Origin: Mycetocola spongiae
GTDB lineage: Bacteria > Actinomycetota > Actinomycetes > Actinomycetales > Microbacteriaceae
Assembly: GCF_020424085.1 (NCBI RefSeq)
Contig: NZ_CP080203.1
Location: 1,984,001-2,048,000, forward strand
Direction of reading: 5' to 3'
Length of the DNA: 64,000 nt
The position numbers and the translations under genes are program-made. Position 1 is the first letter of the stretch; every line of letters begins with the position of its first letter. Of the stretch, positions 41,714 to 50,304 are shown piece after piece. Under the pieces are notes generated by a model. That model did not search any database. It was not told the origin of the DNA and saw nothing but the letters and a program-made list of their open reading frames with translations.

Positions 41714-42691
41714 TTAGTTAATGGGGGCCGGGCCGAGCTCATCCAGCAGCTTCTGCATACCGACATAGGCGCGGTTGCGGTAGGCGATGAGTTCGGGGAG
41801 GCGCTCGGCCGGGACGTCGAGGAAACCGCCGCCGGTCTTGGTGCCAAGCTTTCCGGCATCGGTCAGATCGGTGAGGATCTTCGGGGTGGCAAAGCGCTCC
41901 GGGAAACCGGTCTGCAGCGAGGCGTAGCAGAAGTTATACACATCCAGTCCGGCCATATCGGCGATCGCAAACGGGCCAAAGAACGGCAGGCGGAAACCAA
42001 ACGTGGTGCGCACCAGCGTGTCCACGTCCTCGGGGGTCGCGATTCCGGCCTCCACAACCTGGGCCGCCTCGTGGAACAGCGCATACTGCAGGCGGTTCAG
42101 CACAAAACCGGTGACATCGGCCACGGAGGCCGTGTGCTTCCCGCCGGCCTCCACCAGACCGCGGGCGGTGCCGATCGTGGCCGCGGAGGTACCCGCGTGA
42201 CCGATGATCTCCACACCCGGGATGAAGGGTGCGGGGTTGGAATAGTGCACACCGAGGAAACGCTCGGGACCCTGCACGGCCTCGGCGAGGGTCGCGATCG
42301 AGATGGTGGAGGTATTGGAACCGATCACGGCATCGGGGCGCGCGGCGGCGCTGATGCGGGCGAGGGTCTCATGCTTAATCGCGAGGATCTCCGGCACGGC
42401 CTCCTCGATGAACTCGGCATCGGCCACGGCCTCCTCGATGCTCGCGGCGGGGCGCAGGTTCACGCGCAGCAGCTCGGTGGCGCCCGCGGGGAATAGGCCA
42501 TCGGCCACAAACTGATCGGACTCGGTGAGCAGGCGCTCGTAGTTTTTGACGGCGATCTCCTCGGAGATATCCGCGAGGGCCACGGTGGCACCGCCGAGGG
42601 CCAGCACCTGGGCGATGCCGCCACCCATATAACCGGAGCCGACTACCGCGAACCGGCGACCCTCGAGCGAGGTAATTTCTGCGTTGGTCAT
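41714..42691 (-). CDS. 3-hydroxyacid dehydrogenase of the 3-hydroxyacyl-CoA dehydrogenase fold
   Basis: NAD-dependent dehydrogenase of 325 residues. N-terminal GSGYMGGGIAQVLA loop, catalytic His149 in FLGVHYSNPAP, and a C-terminal helical domain beginning TGFVLNRLQYALFHEA. The fold includes fatty-acid enzymes but also L-gulonate 3-dehydrogenase (CRYL1) and carnitine dehydrogenase. With a sugar kinase, an RpiB isomerase and an anion carrier as neighbours and no other fatty-acid gene, oxidation of an aldonate at C3 is the better guess. AGAGGA precedes the ATG. Confidence 0.8.
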   Translation of the reverse strand: MTNAEITSLEGRRFAVVGSGYMGGGIAQVLALGGATVALADISEEIAVKNYERLLTESDQFVADGLFPAGATELLRVNLRPAASIEEAVADAEFIEEAVPEILAIKHETLARISAAARPDAVIGSNTSTISIATLAEAVQGPERFLGVHYSNPAPFIPGVEIIGHAGTSAATIGTARGLVEAGGKHTASVADVTGFVLNRLQYALFHEAAQVVEAGIATPEDVDTLVRTTFGFRLPFFGPFAIADMAGLDVYNFCYASLQTGFPERFATPKILTDLTDAGKLGTKTGGGFLDVPAERLPELIAYRNRAYVGMQKLLDELGPAPIN

Positions 42692-42708
42692 GTTGTATTC
42701 CTCTTCTA

Positions 42709-43194
42709 TCAGTTCGCTGCGGATTCGGGTTCGTACGAGCAGATTGCCCGCACCTTTTCCGCCGAGGCGGAGGACTCATCGAAGCGGTGGCTGAGCCACT
42801 CGGTGACAAGCTTCTTGGCCAGTTCCAGCCCGATGACCCGCTGGCCCATCGTGAGGACCTGGGCGTTATTGCTCAGGACCGCGCGCTCCACCGAGTATGC
42901 ATCGTGCGCCGTGACGGCGCGGATTCCGGGGACCTTATTGGCCGCGATTGCGACGCCGAGGCCGGTGCCGCAGATCAGCAGTGCACGATCGGCCTCGCCC
43001 GCCGCGACGAGCCGGGCGGCGTCCACGGCCACGTGCGGATAGGCGCGATTATCGCCCTCGGGAACACCGATATCGGTGACCGAGGCCACGCGGGGATCGG
43101 CCTCCAGCAGGGTGCGCAGGGCGTTTTTATACTCCACGCCGGCCTCATCGTTTCCGATGACGATGCGCCAGGCGGGGGAAGTTTCGGTCGTCAT
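42709..43194 (-). CDS. RpiB/LacA-type sugar phosphate isomerase
   Basis: Aldose-ketose isomerase of 161 residues. Conserved Asp16 in GNDEAG, catalytic Cys75 in [14 protein letters not shown] and His98 in [10 protein letters not shown] with [15 protein letters not shown]. Beside a Dak-type kinase it resembles DerI/EryI, which convert D-erythrulose 4-phosphate to D-erythrose 4-phosphate in tetritol utilisation. Ribose 5-phosphate isomerase activity is the alternative. Spaced 17 bases from the next gene in the operon. Confidence 0.85.
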   Translation of the reverse strand: MTTETSPAWRIVIGNDEAGVEYKNALRTLLEADPRVASVTDIGVPEGDNRAYPHVAVDAARLVAAGEADRALLICGTGLGVAIAANKVPGIRAVTAHDAYSVERAVLSNNAQVLTMGQRVIGLELAKKLVTEWLSHRFDESSASAEKVRAICSYEPESAAN

Positions 43195-43214
43195 TGTCCG
43201 TATGTCCTTTATCT

Positions 43215-44918
43215 CTAGTGTGCTGACCAGTGGGTCGCGAGGGCCCGGGCGATCCGGGCGAAGGAAACCGCACCGGGATCGGGGTGGCCCATGCTCTTCT
43301 CGGCGAGGGGCCGGGCGCGTCCGCGCAACGGCACCAGCAGGGAGGTGGCCTCGGCAGCGGCCTCGGCGGCCTCGGCGGCGGCCAGCGCAGCCTCGGCGGG
43401 GGTGGCCCCCGTCTCCAGCGCGGCCAGGAACGCATTGCGATACGGCAGGAGGGCATCCACCATGGTCTTATCGCCCGGATCGGCCTTGCCCAGGGTCGTG
43501 ATGGCCTCGGCAAAGGCGGTCACGGCCGCACCGGCATCGGCCGCGGCATAGTCCTCGCGGTTGGCCAGGGACTCGCCCGTGGCGACCACCGCGGCTCCCC
43601 ATAGCGCACCCGAGGTCCCGCCGGCCTTCTCGGCCCAGGCCTCACCCGCGGCGCGCAGGACCTCGCGCACGCCGGCCCCGGGATTGGCACGGGACGCGGC
43701 GGCCGCGGCCTCCACCCCGCGGCGCATTCCGATGCCGTGATCGCCGTCTCCGGCGATCGCATCGAGGCGGCCGAGGTCCTCCTCGTGCAGTTCAATCGTG
43801 GCCCGGATAATCTCCACGGCCTCCACCGCGCTGCCCGCGAGCAGCGCGGATGCGGCACTCGCGGTCTCGGCGGCCCGGGTGTTCTCGGCGCGGTCGATCA
43901 CGGTGCGCCGGGCGCGGGGCGCCAGGTTTCCGCGACGGAATGCGGGGGTATCGGCGGGGGCCGTCCACAGCTCGGCGAGCTCATCGTCCACCCAGAACAG
44001 GGTGAGGCTCACGCCCGCCATGTCCAGGCTCGTGACCAGTTCGCCGCACTCGGGGGCGAGCACCTCGAGGCCAGCCTCGACCAGCTGCGCCTCGATCCGG
44101 CCAAAGAGCAGGAAAAGCTCATCGTATTTCACGGTACCCAGGCCGTTGACCAGGACCACCACGCGGTTATCGGCGCCCTCGGGGCGCTCGGCCAGGAGGC
44201 TCTCGACCAGCAGGGTGGCCAGCTCGGTGGCGCTGGGCAGCGGCAGATCGCGGATTCCGGGCTCTCCGTGGATGCCCAGTCCGAGGGACATTTTGCCCTC
44301 GGGGACGGTAAAGAGGGGGGCATCGGCACCGGGCAGGGTGCACCCGGCGAAAGCCACACCGAGGGTGCGGGTGCGGTCATTCGCGCGCAGCGCGAGCGCC
44401 TCCACCCCGTCCAGATCATGGCCCGCCTCGGCGGCGGCCCCGGCGATCTTAAAGACCGTGAGGTCCCCGGCGATGCCGCGACGCTTGGTAATCTGCTCGA
44501 CCGGCGCGCTTGCGATGTCATCGGTCACAAGAACCGTGCGCACGTCCACTCCCTCGGAGCGCAGGCGGTCCTGGGCCTGGCCAAAGTGCAGGACATCGCC
44601 CGCATAATTGCCATAGCTCAGCAGCACCCCGCCACCGTTTTCGGCGGCGCGCGCCACCCGGTAGATCTGGCCGGCGGCGGGCGAGGCAAACATATTGCCG
44701 CAGGCCGAACCCGCGGCCAGCCCGGGGCCCACGAGGCCCGAGAACGCGGGGTAGTGGCCCGAGCCGCCGCCGATGACCACGGCAACCTGGCCGGGGTTCA
44801 TCTCGGTGGCGCGGACCACTCCGCCGTCCACGCGGGCCACGTGCTCGCGATGGGCGGCCACAAAACCGTCGAGGGCGTCCTCGGCGAAGGTGGCGGGGTT
44901 ATCAAAGAGTCGCGTCAT
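43215..44918 (-). CDS. Fused DhaK-DhaL ketose kinase (dihydroxyacetone kinase family)
   Basis: ATP-dependent kinase of 567 residues. The DhaK half (1-330) has [12 protein letters not shown] and the substrate-binding His217 in GLGIHGEPG, which forms a hemiaminal with the ketone. The DhaL half (about 360-567) has [10 protein letters not shown] (metal-binding aspartates), [19 protein letters not shown] and GHPDPGA. Fusion indicates ATP use, not the PTS version. Substrates may be dihydroxyacetone or, as for LerK/DerK, erythrulose; the neighbouring RpiB favours a tetrulose. Confidence 0.9.
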   Translation of the reverse strand: MTRLFDNPATFAEDALDGFVAAHREHVARVDGGVVRATEMNPGQVAVVIGGGSGHYPAFSGLVGPGLAAGSACGNMFASPAAGQIYRVARAAENGGGVLLSYGNYAGDVLHFGQAQDRLRSEGVDVRTVLVTDDIASAPVEQITKRRGIAGDLTVFKIAGAAAEAGHDLDGVEALALRANDRTRTLGVAFAGCTLPGADAPLFTVPEGKMSLGLGIHGEPGIRDLPLPSATELATLLVESLLAERPEGADNRVVVLVNGLGTVKYDELFLLFGRIEAQLVEAGLEVLAPECGELVTSLDMAGVSLTLFWVDDELAELWTAPADTPAFRRGNLAPRARRTVIDRAENTRAAETASAASALLAGSAVEAVEIIRATIELHEEDLGRLDAIAGDGDHGIGMRRGVEAAAAASRANPGAGVREVLRAAGEAWAEKAGGTSGALWGAAVVATGESLANREDYAAADAGAAVTAFAEAITTLGKADPGDKTMVDALLPYRNAFLAALETGATPAEAALAAAEAAEAAAEATSLLVPLRGRARPLAEKSMGHPDPGAVSFARIARALATHWSAH

Positions 44919-44950
44919 GATCGTCGCTGATCCTGTTTCTTCGGGGGTGT

Positions 44951-45940
44951 TTAGCGGGAGACCGGGGCGTAACGGCCCTGGGCCACGAGGCTGGTTCCGA
45001 GCGTGTAGTCCTCGGTCTTGGGCAGGATGCGGTTACGCAGGTAGTCCTGGTTCGAGGCCGAGACGCTCAGTCCGTCTCCGCCGTAGTGCTCGGTGCAGAT
45101 GACGCCCTGGAAACCCACCTCGATGGCCAGCGCAAAGAGCTCGCGATAGTTAATCAGGCCGCTCTCCATCGGCGCGGGCATCGCGGTGAAGGTGCCGGCC
45201 GCGGTGTTCTCATCGCGGCTGTAGTTCTTCACGTGCCAATAATTGGAATACGGGAGGACCTTCGCGGCAATCTCCCGCCAGTCCTCAATGGGACGGTGCA
45301 GGCGCACGAGGTTTCCGATATCCGGGTTCACGCCGACGTTATCGAGGCCGATATCGGTGATCAGGGCCACGGTGGAGTCCCCGGTGCCGACATAGGTGTC
45401 CTCGTACATTTCGAGCGAGAGCAGCAGGCCCACCTCGGCGGCGTGGCGTCCGAGCTCCTGGAAGCGCGAGACGGCGTTGCCCCAGACCTCGGCGTCGCCC
45501 ACGGGGTCGGTATGACCCTGCACGGTCCAGAACCAGAACTGGCGCTTCTGCTCCTCGGTCAGGGCCTGGTGCAGGCCCATCGAGACAACCTCGCAGCCGA
45601 GGGCGGCGGCGGCATCGATCGTGCGGTGCGCATAGGCGAGGTTCTCCTCCCAGCCGTTGTCCTGGATGATGCTCTGGCGGATGGAGGACAGCGAGGGCAG
45701 GCCCACGCCCACGTTGCGGGCGGAGGCGGCGAAGGCCTCCAGGCGCTCGGGGGACAGATCGCCGGGGCGAACCCAGCTATCGGTGAGGTCTACGTTGCTA
45801 AAACCGGCGTCGCGCACCTCGGTAAAGACCTTCTCCCAGGCGCTGGGATCGGCGTCGTTGATGTGCTGTCCGGCGGCATTGGTGCCGGGAAACTGCAGCA
45901 GCGCAGCGGCAATCGGCCAGTTTTCTGCGGTGTAACGCAC
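44951..45940 (-). CDS. Xylose-isomerase-like TIM-barrel enzyme heading the operon
   Basis: Protein of 329 residues with the AP-endonuclease-2/xylose-isomerase barrel. Metal ligands are visible: Glu in LSLEMYED, Asp in GVNPDIGN, His in YWHVKNY and Glu in CTEHYGG. This superfamily contains isomerases, epimerases and the 3-oxo-isoapionate decarboxylase OiaC. In an operon with a C3-type dehydrogenase, a beta-keto-acid decarboxylase giving a ketose is attractive but unproven. GTG start follows AAAGGAG; first gene after the regulated promoter. Confidence 0.82.
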   Translation of the reverse strand: MRYTAENWPIAAALLQFPGTNAAGQHINDADPSAWEKVFTEVRDAGFSNVDLTDSWVRPGDLSPERLEAFAASARNVGVGLPSLSSIRQSIIQDNGWEENLAYAHRTIDAAAALGCEVVSMGLHQALTEEQKRQFWFWTVQGHTDPVGDAEVWGNAVSRFQELGRHAAEVGLLLSLEMYEDTYVGTGDSTVALITDIGLDNVGVNPDIGNLVRLHRPIEDWREIAAKVLPYSNYWHVKNYSRDENTAAGTFTAMPAPMESGLINYRELFALAIEVGFQGVICTEHYGGDGLSVSASNQDYLRNRILPKTEDYTLGTSLVAQGRYAPVSR

Positions 45941-45968
45941 TATTCACTCCTTTGTGGCGAAATCCTGT

Positions 45969-46004
45969 TTCCTATAGGATGTACGAAAGGAGTGGGGTTG
46001 TCAA
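45969..46004 (-). promoter_or_regulatory. Promoter and operator of the sugar-acid operon
   Basis: On the minus strand a perfect -35 TTGACA (45999-46004) is followed 17-20 bases later by CATCCT or CCTATA as -10. The palindrome TCCTATAGGA (45970-45979) sits on the -10 region. A shorter version, ATCCTAGG, is in the promoter of the GntR regulator near 47359-47366. Confidence 0.6.
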
Positions 46005-46053
46005 GACGCCGCCGCCCGGAACGCACGGCGGCGTGTCGCCGCTAAAAAACGGG

Positions 46054-46608
46054 CTAGGAACGAGGCAGCGCGGCCACCCAGCGCCGGGCCTCGCGCGGTG
46101 TGCGCAGGCGCACCACGCGCAGCCCCGGATGACGCTGCGCACTCTCCGGCACCAGGACACGATAGTTTTTCCGCGTGCCCCAGGCCCAACGAATAATATG
46201 CTCGGGATCGCTCCAGATGGTCCCCAGCGACGGCTCGATATTGCCGTTCCACAGCTCCTCGCGGCGGACACGGCGCAGCACCGTGCGCCGGATCACGCGC
46301 CACATCGTGATGCGCGACGGAAAGTCCAGCCAGACGAGGGTATCGGCGCGGGCCACAATCGGATCGCGGGCCGAGGAATACTGCCACTCCGTGATCCAGC
46401 GCGGACCGGCGATCAGCTTGGCCACCGAACCCTCAAAACCGGGAAGAGGCTCCCAGTTCGGGCCGTGAAACAGGCTATCGAGCTCCGTATGGGGAATATC
46501 CAGGGCGGCGGCCATCGAGCGCGCCAGGGTGGTTTTCCCCACACCGCTCACCCCCGCCACGGCGATGCGGGCGGGATTCCAGGTCACGGGGTCTTGGGCG
46601 GAAAGCAC
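46054..46608 (-). CDS. P-loop kinase-like NTPase (FlaR/adenylate kinase-like)
   Basis: Protein of 184 residues with Walker A GVSGVGKTT at residues 19-27 and DTLVWLDFP as Walker B-like strand; an Arg-rich lid follows. This resembles the 'DNA topology modulation protein' or shikimate/adenylate kinase-like family, whose substrate is not defined. TAGCGT (46615-46620, minus strand) ends six bases before the GTG, so leaderless. It lies between the regulator and the operon but has its own promoter and may be unrelated. Confidence 0.8.
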   Translation of the reverse strand: MLSAQDPVTWNPARIAVAGVSGVGKTTLARSMAAALDIPHTELDSLFHGPNWEPLPGFEGSVAKLIAGPRWITEWQYSSARDPIVARADTLVWLDFPSRITMWRVIRRTVLRRVRREELWNGNIEPSLGTIWSDPEHIIRWAWGTRKNYRVLVPESAQRHPGLRVVRLRTPREARRWVAALPRS

Positions 46609-46664
46609 CGACCCACGCTACCACCGCGGGCGGGAGAGCACCCGCCCGTCCCGCCCCGGGGGCG

Positions 46665-47351
46665 CTAATGCGCGCGCAGCTCCGAGATCGAACGATCGCG
46701 CACCAGGCAGATATGCGCGGCCATCGCGGCCTCGGCATCCTCCGCGCTACCGCGCTCGATCGCGGCCAGAATGGCCTCATGCTCGGGCACCGCGGTATCG
46801 GCATCGGTCACACCCACACCGCTGAACAGGCGGAAACGCTGCACCAGACCACCCAGCGAATTATGCGCGGTGAGCAAAAACTGATTGCCGGAGTTCTGCG
46901 CGATCAGCTGATGGAAGCGCTCATCGGCCTCATAATAATCGCGGAACTCGGCAAAGGAGGGCCCGCGCTGCGCGGTGGCCTGATCGTGCACCGCTGCCCG
47001 CAGGGCGGCCAGGCTCTCCTCGGTGCGCCGGGTGGCCATCAGGCGCGAGTTCACGGGCTCAATCGCGAGCCGCGCCTCCATCAGGTCCACAAACTCCTCC
47101 TCCTGCAGGAGCGAGGCCACGCGATAGCCGCGCAGGGCAAAGCGCTGCACCATACCGGTGCTTTCGAGCCGGGCGAGTGCCTCGCGCACCGGGGTGGGCG
47201 ATACATCAAATTCGCGGGCCAGGCCGTCAATGCTCAGGGACGCGCCGGGCTCATATCGGCCGTCTAGGAGGGCGGCGAGGATTTCCTCGTGAACGGTATC
47301 GGCGAGAACGCGTCTTCCGAGTGCGCGCCCAGTGCCACCACTCTTATTCAT
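46665..47351 (-). CDS. GntR regulator with FCD domain, probable regulator of the sugar-acid operon
   Basis: Protein of 228 residues: winged helix with FDVSPTPVREALARLESTG and RGYRVASL wing, then a VanR-type FCD domain with metal ligands in EADERFHQLIAQNSGN and PEHEAILAAI. TAGGAT ends seven bases before the ATG at 47351, so leaderless. It is the nearest ligand-responsive regulator to the operon at 39.4-45.9 kb on the same strand, and related CCTA-containing sites occur in both promoters; control of that operon is inferred. Confidence 0.87.
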   Translation of the reverse strand: MNKSGGTGRALGRRVLADTVHEEILAALLDGRYEPGASLSIDGLAREFDVSPTPVREALARLESTGMVQRFALRGYRVASLLQEEEFVDLMEARLAIEPVNSRLMATRRTEESLAALRAAVHDQATAQRGPSFAEFRDYYEADERFHQLIAQNSGNQFLLTAHNSLGGLVQRFRLFSGVGVTDADTAVPEHEAILAAIERGSAEDAEAAMAAHICLVRDRSISELRAH

Positions 47352-47419
47352 ACGCAATATCCTAGGTGGTCAACCGGGCAATCCCGGACACGCCGAAATC
47401 CGCGAGTTACAGTGGGAGC

Positions 47420-47785
47420 ATGTTGCAGATCGATCCGCAGGACCCCACCCCGCCCTTCGAGCAGATCCGCGCGGCCATCGTGGCCGCGGCCGCCGAGGGC
47501 ATAATGCCCGCGGGTACCCGGCTTCCCACCGTGCGCGGGCTCGCGGCCGAGCTGGGCCTCGCCGCCGGCACCGTGGCCAAGGCCTATCGGCAGCTGGAGA
47601 CCGACGGCGTGATCGAAACCCACGGCCGCTCCGGCTCCGTGATCGCCGCCCGCGCCGATTCGGCCCGGCAGCAGATTGAACTGGCCGCGCGGGAATTTGC
47701 GCAGCGGGTGGGCCGGGTCGGAATGGATCGCGAGGAGGCCCTGGCACTCGTCGCGGCGGCCCTGGGCGGCGGGGGCACCCGCTAG
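47420..47785 (+). CDS. Short GntR regulator, YtrA type
   Basis: Protein of 121 residues with the winged helix TRLPTVRGLAAELGLAAGTVAKAYRQLE and only about 45 helical residues after it, as in the YtrA subfamily, which usually controls ABC transporters. None is adjacent here. TACAGT (47408-47413) ends six bases before the ATG; a 54-base longer in-frame start is therefore rejected. Stop shares CTAG with the LysR gene. Confidence 0.88.
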   Translation: MLQIDPQDPTPPFEQIRAAIVAAAAEGIMPAGTRLPTVRGLAAELGLAAGTVAKAYRQLETDGVIETHGRSGSVIAARADSARQQIELAAREFAQRVGRVGMDREEALALVAAALGGGGTR

Positions 47786-48690
47786 AGATCGGGGAGCGCC
47801 CCCAGCTCGCGCGCGGCACCCGCGAGGCAGTCGAGCAGCAGGATCAGGGCCGGATCGGCCGCGTTCTCGCGGGGAATGCTCGCGGAAACCACGCGCTCCA
47901 CCCGCGGATAGAGCGGCACGCTCGTGGTGCGGGAATCCCCCGCGAGCGAGCCCAGGAGATCGGGACGCACGGCCACACCCACCCCCGAGGCGACAAGCTC
48001 CCGCACGGCAAGCACATCATCCGTTGAACACACCACCTGCGGGATAAAACCCTGCTCCCGGCAGAGGTTTTCGAAGGCATGTCGGCACACGGGACAGCCG
48101 GCGATCCAGTTTTCCTCCGCCACATCGCGCAGGGACACGCTCGAGCGCCCGGCCGCCGGATGATCGGAGGGCACCAGCAATACCTGATGATCGGTGAAGA
48201 GGCGGGTGGTGGCGATCGAGATCGAGGGCTCCACCGGTTCATAGGTGAAGGACAGGGCCAGATCGCATTCCCCGCGGGCAAGCACCTCGGGCGCACTCGG
48301 GGGCTCCACGTCGAGCACGTCCACGCGCAGCGAGGGATCGGCCGCGCGCAGCAGGCCAATCGCGCGCGGCAATAGCGAGGCCCGGGCGCTGGGGAAGGCC
48401 GCGACCCGCAGGGTGCGATCGGCGCCAAGCCCCGCGGCCCCGCGCAGCCGGTCGCGCATGCCACGCACCGCACCAAAAACCTGGGCGCTCTCCCCCACCA
48501 GGGCCACGCCGGCCTCGGTCAGGCGGCGGGTCTGGCCCACCCGGGTGAAGAGGCGCACCCCCAGCTCGCGTTCAAGCGCCTGAATATGGCCGCTGATCGA
48601 GGGTTGGGAATAGTTCAGGGAGCGCGCGGCCGCGGAAAAACTGCCGGTCTTCACGACCTCTAAAAAGATTTCGAGGAGTCGGGTATCCAT
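47782..48690 (-). CDS. LysR family transcriptional regulator
   Basis: Regulator of 302 residues: N-terminal helix-turn-helix (GSFSAAARSLNYSQPSISGHIQALE), then a periplasmic-binding-like effector domain. A pair of cysteines in IAGCPVCRHAFENLC within the effector domain could be redox- or metal-sensitive, an observation rather than a known trait. The target is unclear; no gene is divergent from it except the XRE-cupin gene on the same strand upstream. Confidence 0.88.
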   Translation of the reverse strand: MDTRLLEIFLEVVKTGSFSAAARSLNYSQPSISGHIQALERELGVRLFTRVGQTRRLTEAGVALVGESAQVFGAVRGMRDRLRGAAGLGADRTLRVAAFPSARASLLPRAIGLLRAADPSLRVDVLDVEPPSAPEVLARGECDLALSFTYEPVEPSISIATTRLFTDHQVLLVPSDHPAAGRSSVSLRDVAEENWIAGCPVCRHAFENLCREQGFIPQVVCSTDDVLAVRELVASGVGVAVRPDLLGSLAGDSRTTSVPLYPRVERVVSASIPRENAADPALILLLDCLAGAARELGALPDL

Positions 48691-48732
48691 GCGCGTCTCA
48701 CCCCTTCACGATGATGTTCTCTGCCGACCGTA

Positions 48733-49320
48733 TCAAGACTCGTGGGCGGCGTCGTGCTGAAGGTGCGCGCGCTCACCGTCGTGATCCAGGATGGTGATGA
48801 TCTCGGTGGGGCCGTCCTGGGCCTCGATCGCATGCGGGACCATCGTGGAGAACTCGGCGGACTCCCCCGCCTGCACAAGGATGGTTCGCTCGCCGAGGTG
48901 CAGGCGCACGGTTCCCGAGAGCACTGTGAACCAATCGCGGCCGGGGTGCACGCCGAGTTCGGGCGGCCCCGAGCGGCGCACGGGGGTAAAAAGCATCTTG
49001 GCCACGGTGGGGCCGCCTGTGCCGCGATCCCGGGACAGGAGCCAGGTGGTGGAGCCGCGGCGGCGATCGCGGCGCGGCCGGATGACCACGTCCTCGTCAT
49101 CGGGTGCCTCGATCAGCTGATCGAGGGTGCTCCCGAGGGCGCGCGCGATCGGCACCAGTTGGTCCAGCGCGATGCGCCGGTTTCCGGTTTCGATGCGGCT
49201 AAGCGTGGACGGGCTCAGGAAGCAGCGGGCGGCGAGGGCGTCCAGCGAGAGGCCGCGGGCCACGCGCAGGCCGCGGATGCGCTGCCGAATGAGGGCGTCC
49301 AGATCCGTTTCTTGCGTCAT
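48733..49320 (-). CDS. XRE regulator with C-terminal cupin domain
   Basis: Protein of 195 residues: lambda-repressor-like HTH (residues about 10-68, LSLDALAARCFLSPSTLSRIE) joined to a cupin barrel (about 105-185, HPGRDWFTVLSGTVRLHLGER with His ligands). Such PuuR-like proteins bind a small ligand in the cupin. TAGAAT ends seven bases before the ATG at 49320, implying a leaderless mRNA. It diverges from a methyltransferase 47 bases away, its likely target. Confidence 0.88.
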   Translation of the reverse strand: MTQETDLDALIRQRIRGLRVARGLSLDALAARCFLSPSTLSRIETGNRRIALDQLVPIARALGSTLDQLIEAPDDEDVVIRPRRDRRRGSTTWLLSRDRGTGGPTVAKMLFTPVRRSGPPELGVHPGRDWFTVLSGTVRLHLGERTILVQAGESAEFSTMVPHAIEAQDGPTEIITILDHDGERAHLQHDAAHES

Positions 49321-49367
49321 GCGCAATATTCTATGCCTTTACGGCAATGCGTGGCTAGCCTGGAACC

Positions 49368-50201
49368 ATGACACATCACCACTCCTCCCACGGCCTCGCC
49401 ACCCTGCTTGACCGTGACGCCCGCGTGCTCAGCGAATTCCTGACCGAGGTCACCACCTGGTTCCGGGAGGTAACCGGGGCGCAACCACGCCCCCGGATCG
49501 CCGATATCGGCGCCGGAACCGGCTCCGGCACGGTGGCCCTCGCACGGGCATTCCCCGGATCCCGGGTCACCGCAATCGACCGCACACCGGATATGCTCAC
49601 CCGCGTGCGGGACCGCGCCCGGGACACCGACGTGGCCGCGGCCGTGGACACGCTCCTCGCCGATGTGAACGCGGGCTGGCCCCTGGCCGAACCGATCGAC
49701 GCGGCCTGGGCCTCGGCATCACTCCACGAGATGACCGATCCGGGACGGGTGCTCTCCGAAATCCGCGCCGGGCTCCGGCCCGGGGGCGTACTCGCGGTGA
49801 TCGAGATGAACGAACCGCCGCGATTCCTCCCCCGGGAGCTGGGGCTGGGCGAGCCGGGATTCGAGGACAGGCTCCGCCTCGCCGCCGCGCGGGCGCGACG
49901 CGGGCCAAACGCCCACCCTGACTGGACCGACCTCCTGGCCGAGGCCGGGCTGGATCAAGTGGCCACCCGGGTCTTTAACATCACCGTCCCGGGCGGCCCG
50001 GAAAACCCGGCGGTCGCGGAACTCGCGGAGCTCTATTTTGCGCAGATCGCGGGCGGAGCCCGACCCGGACTATCCGCGGAGGACGCCGCGGTGCTGGATC
50101 TCCTCCTCGCGCCCGAGGGACCACACGCCCTCTCCAACCGCACGGATCTCGAGTTTCGCGGGCCCCGCACGGCCTGGGTGGTGCGGCGACCCGTCGCCTG
50201 A
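49368..50201 (+). CDS. Class I SAM-dependent methyltransferase
   Basis: Protein of 277 residues beginning MTHHHSSHGLATLLDRDARV. AdoMet motif I is DIGAGTGSGTVALA (about 46-59), followed by VTAIDRTPDML and a motif-IV-like AWASASLHEM. The His-rich N-terminus could bind metal. Leaderless by TAGCCT six bases upstream. Divergent from the XRE-cupin regulator, an arrangement repeated in other Actinobacteria; substrate unknown. Confidence 0.83.
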   Translation: MTHHHSSHGLATLLDRDARVLSEFLTEVTTWFREVTGAQPRPRIADIGAGTGSGTVALARAFPGSRVTAIDRTPDMLTRVRDRARDTDVAAAVDTLLADVNAGWPLAEPIDAAWASASLHEMTDPGRVLSEIRAGLRPGGVLAVIEMNEPPRFLPRELGLGEPGFEDRLRLAAARARRGPNAHPDWTDLLAEAGLDQVATRVFNITVPGGPENPAVAELAELYFAQIAGGARPGLSAEDAAVLDLLLAPEGPHALSNRTDLEFRGPRTAWVVRRPVA

Positions 50202-50304
50202 CCCATCGGGGAAAATTTGGGAGCCTCAACGAATGCCCTATGGGGTGCATCAACACGGGAAAATCCCGGGCGTGGGGCGGGGAAACGGGGATAGTGTCGG
50301 CCGC

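Noticed and set aside
39399-45940. Fatty-acid beta-oxidation operon, suggested by the 3-hydroxyacyl-CoA dehydrogenase fold
   Set aside because: No thiolase, acyl-CoA dehydrogenase or ligase nearby; kinase, RpiB and anion carrier indicate sugar-acid chemistry.
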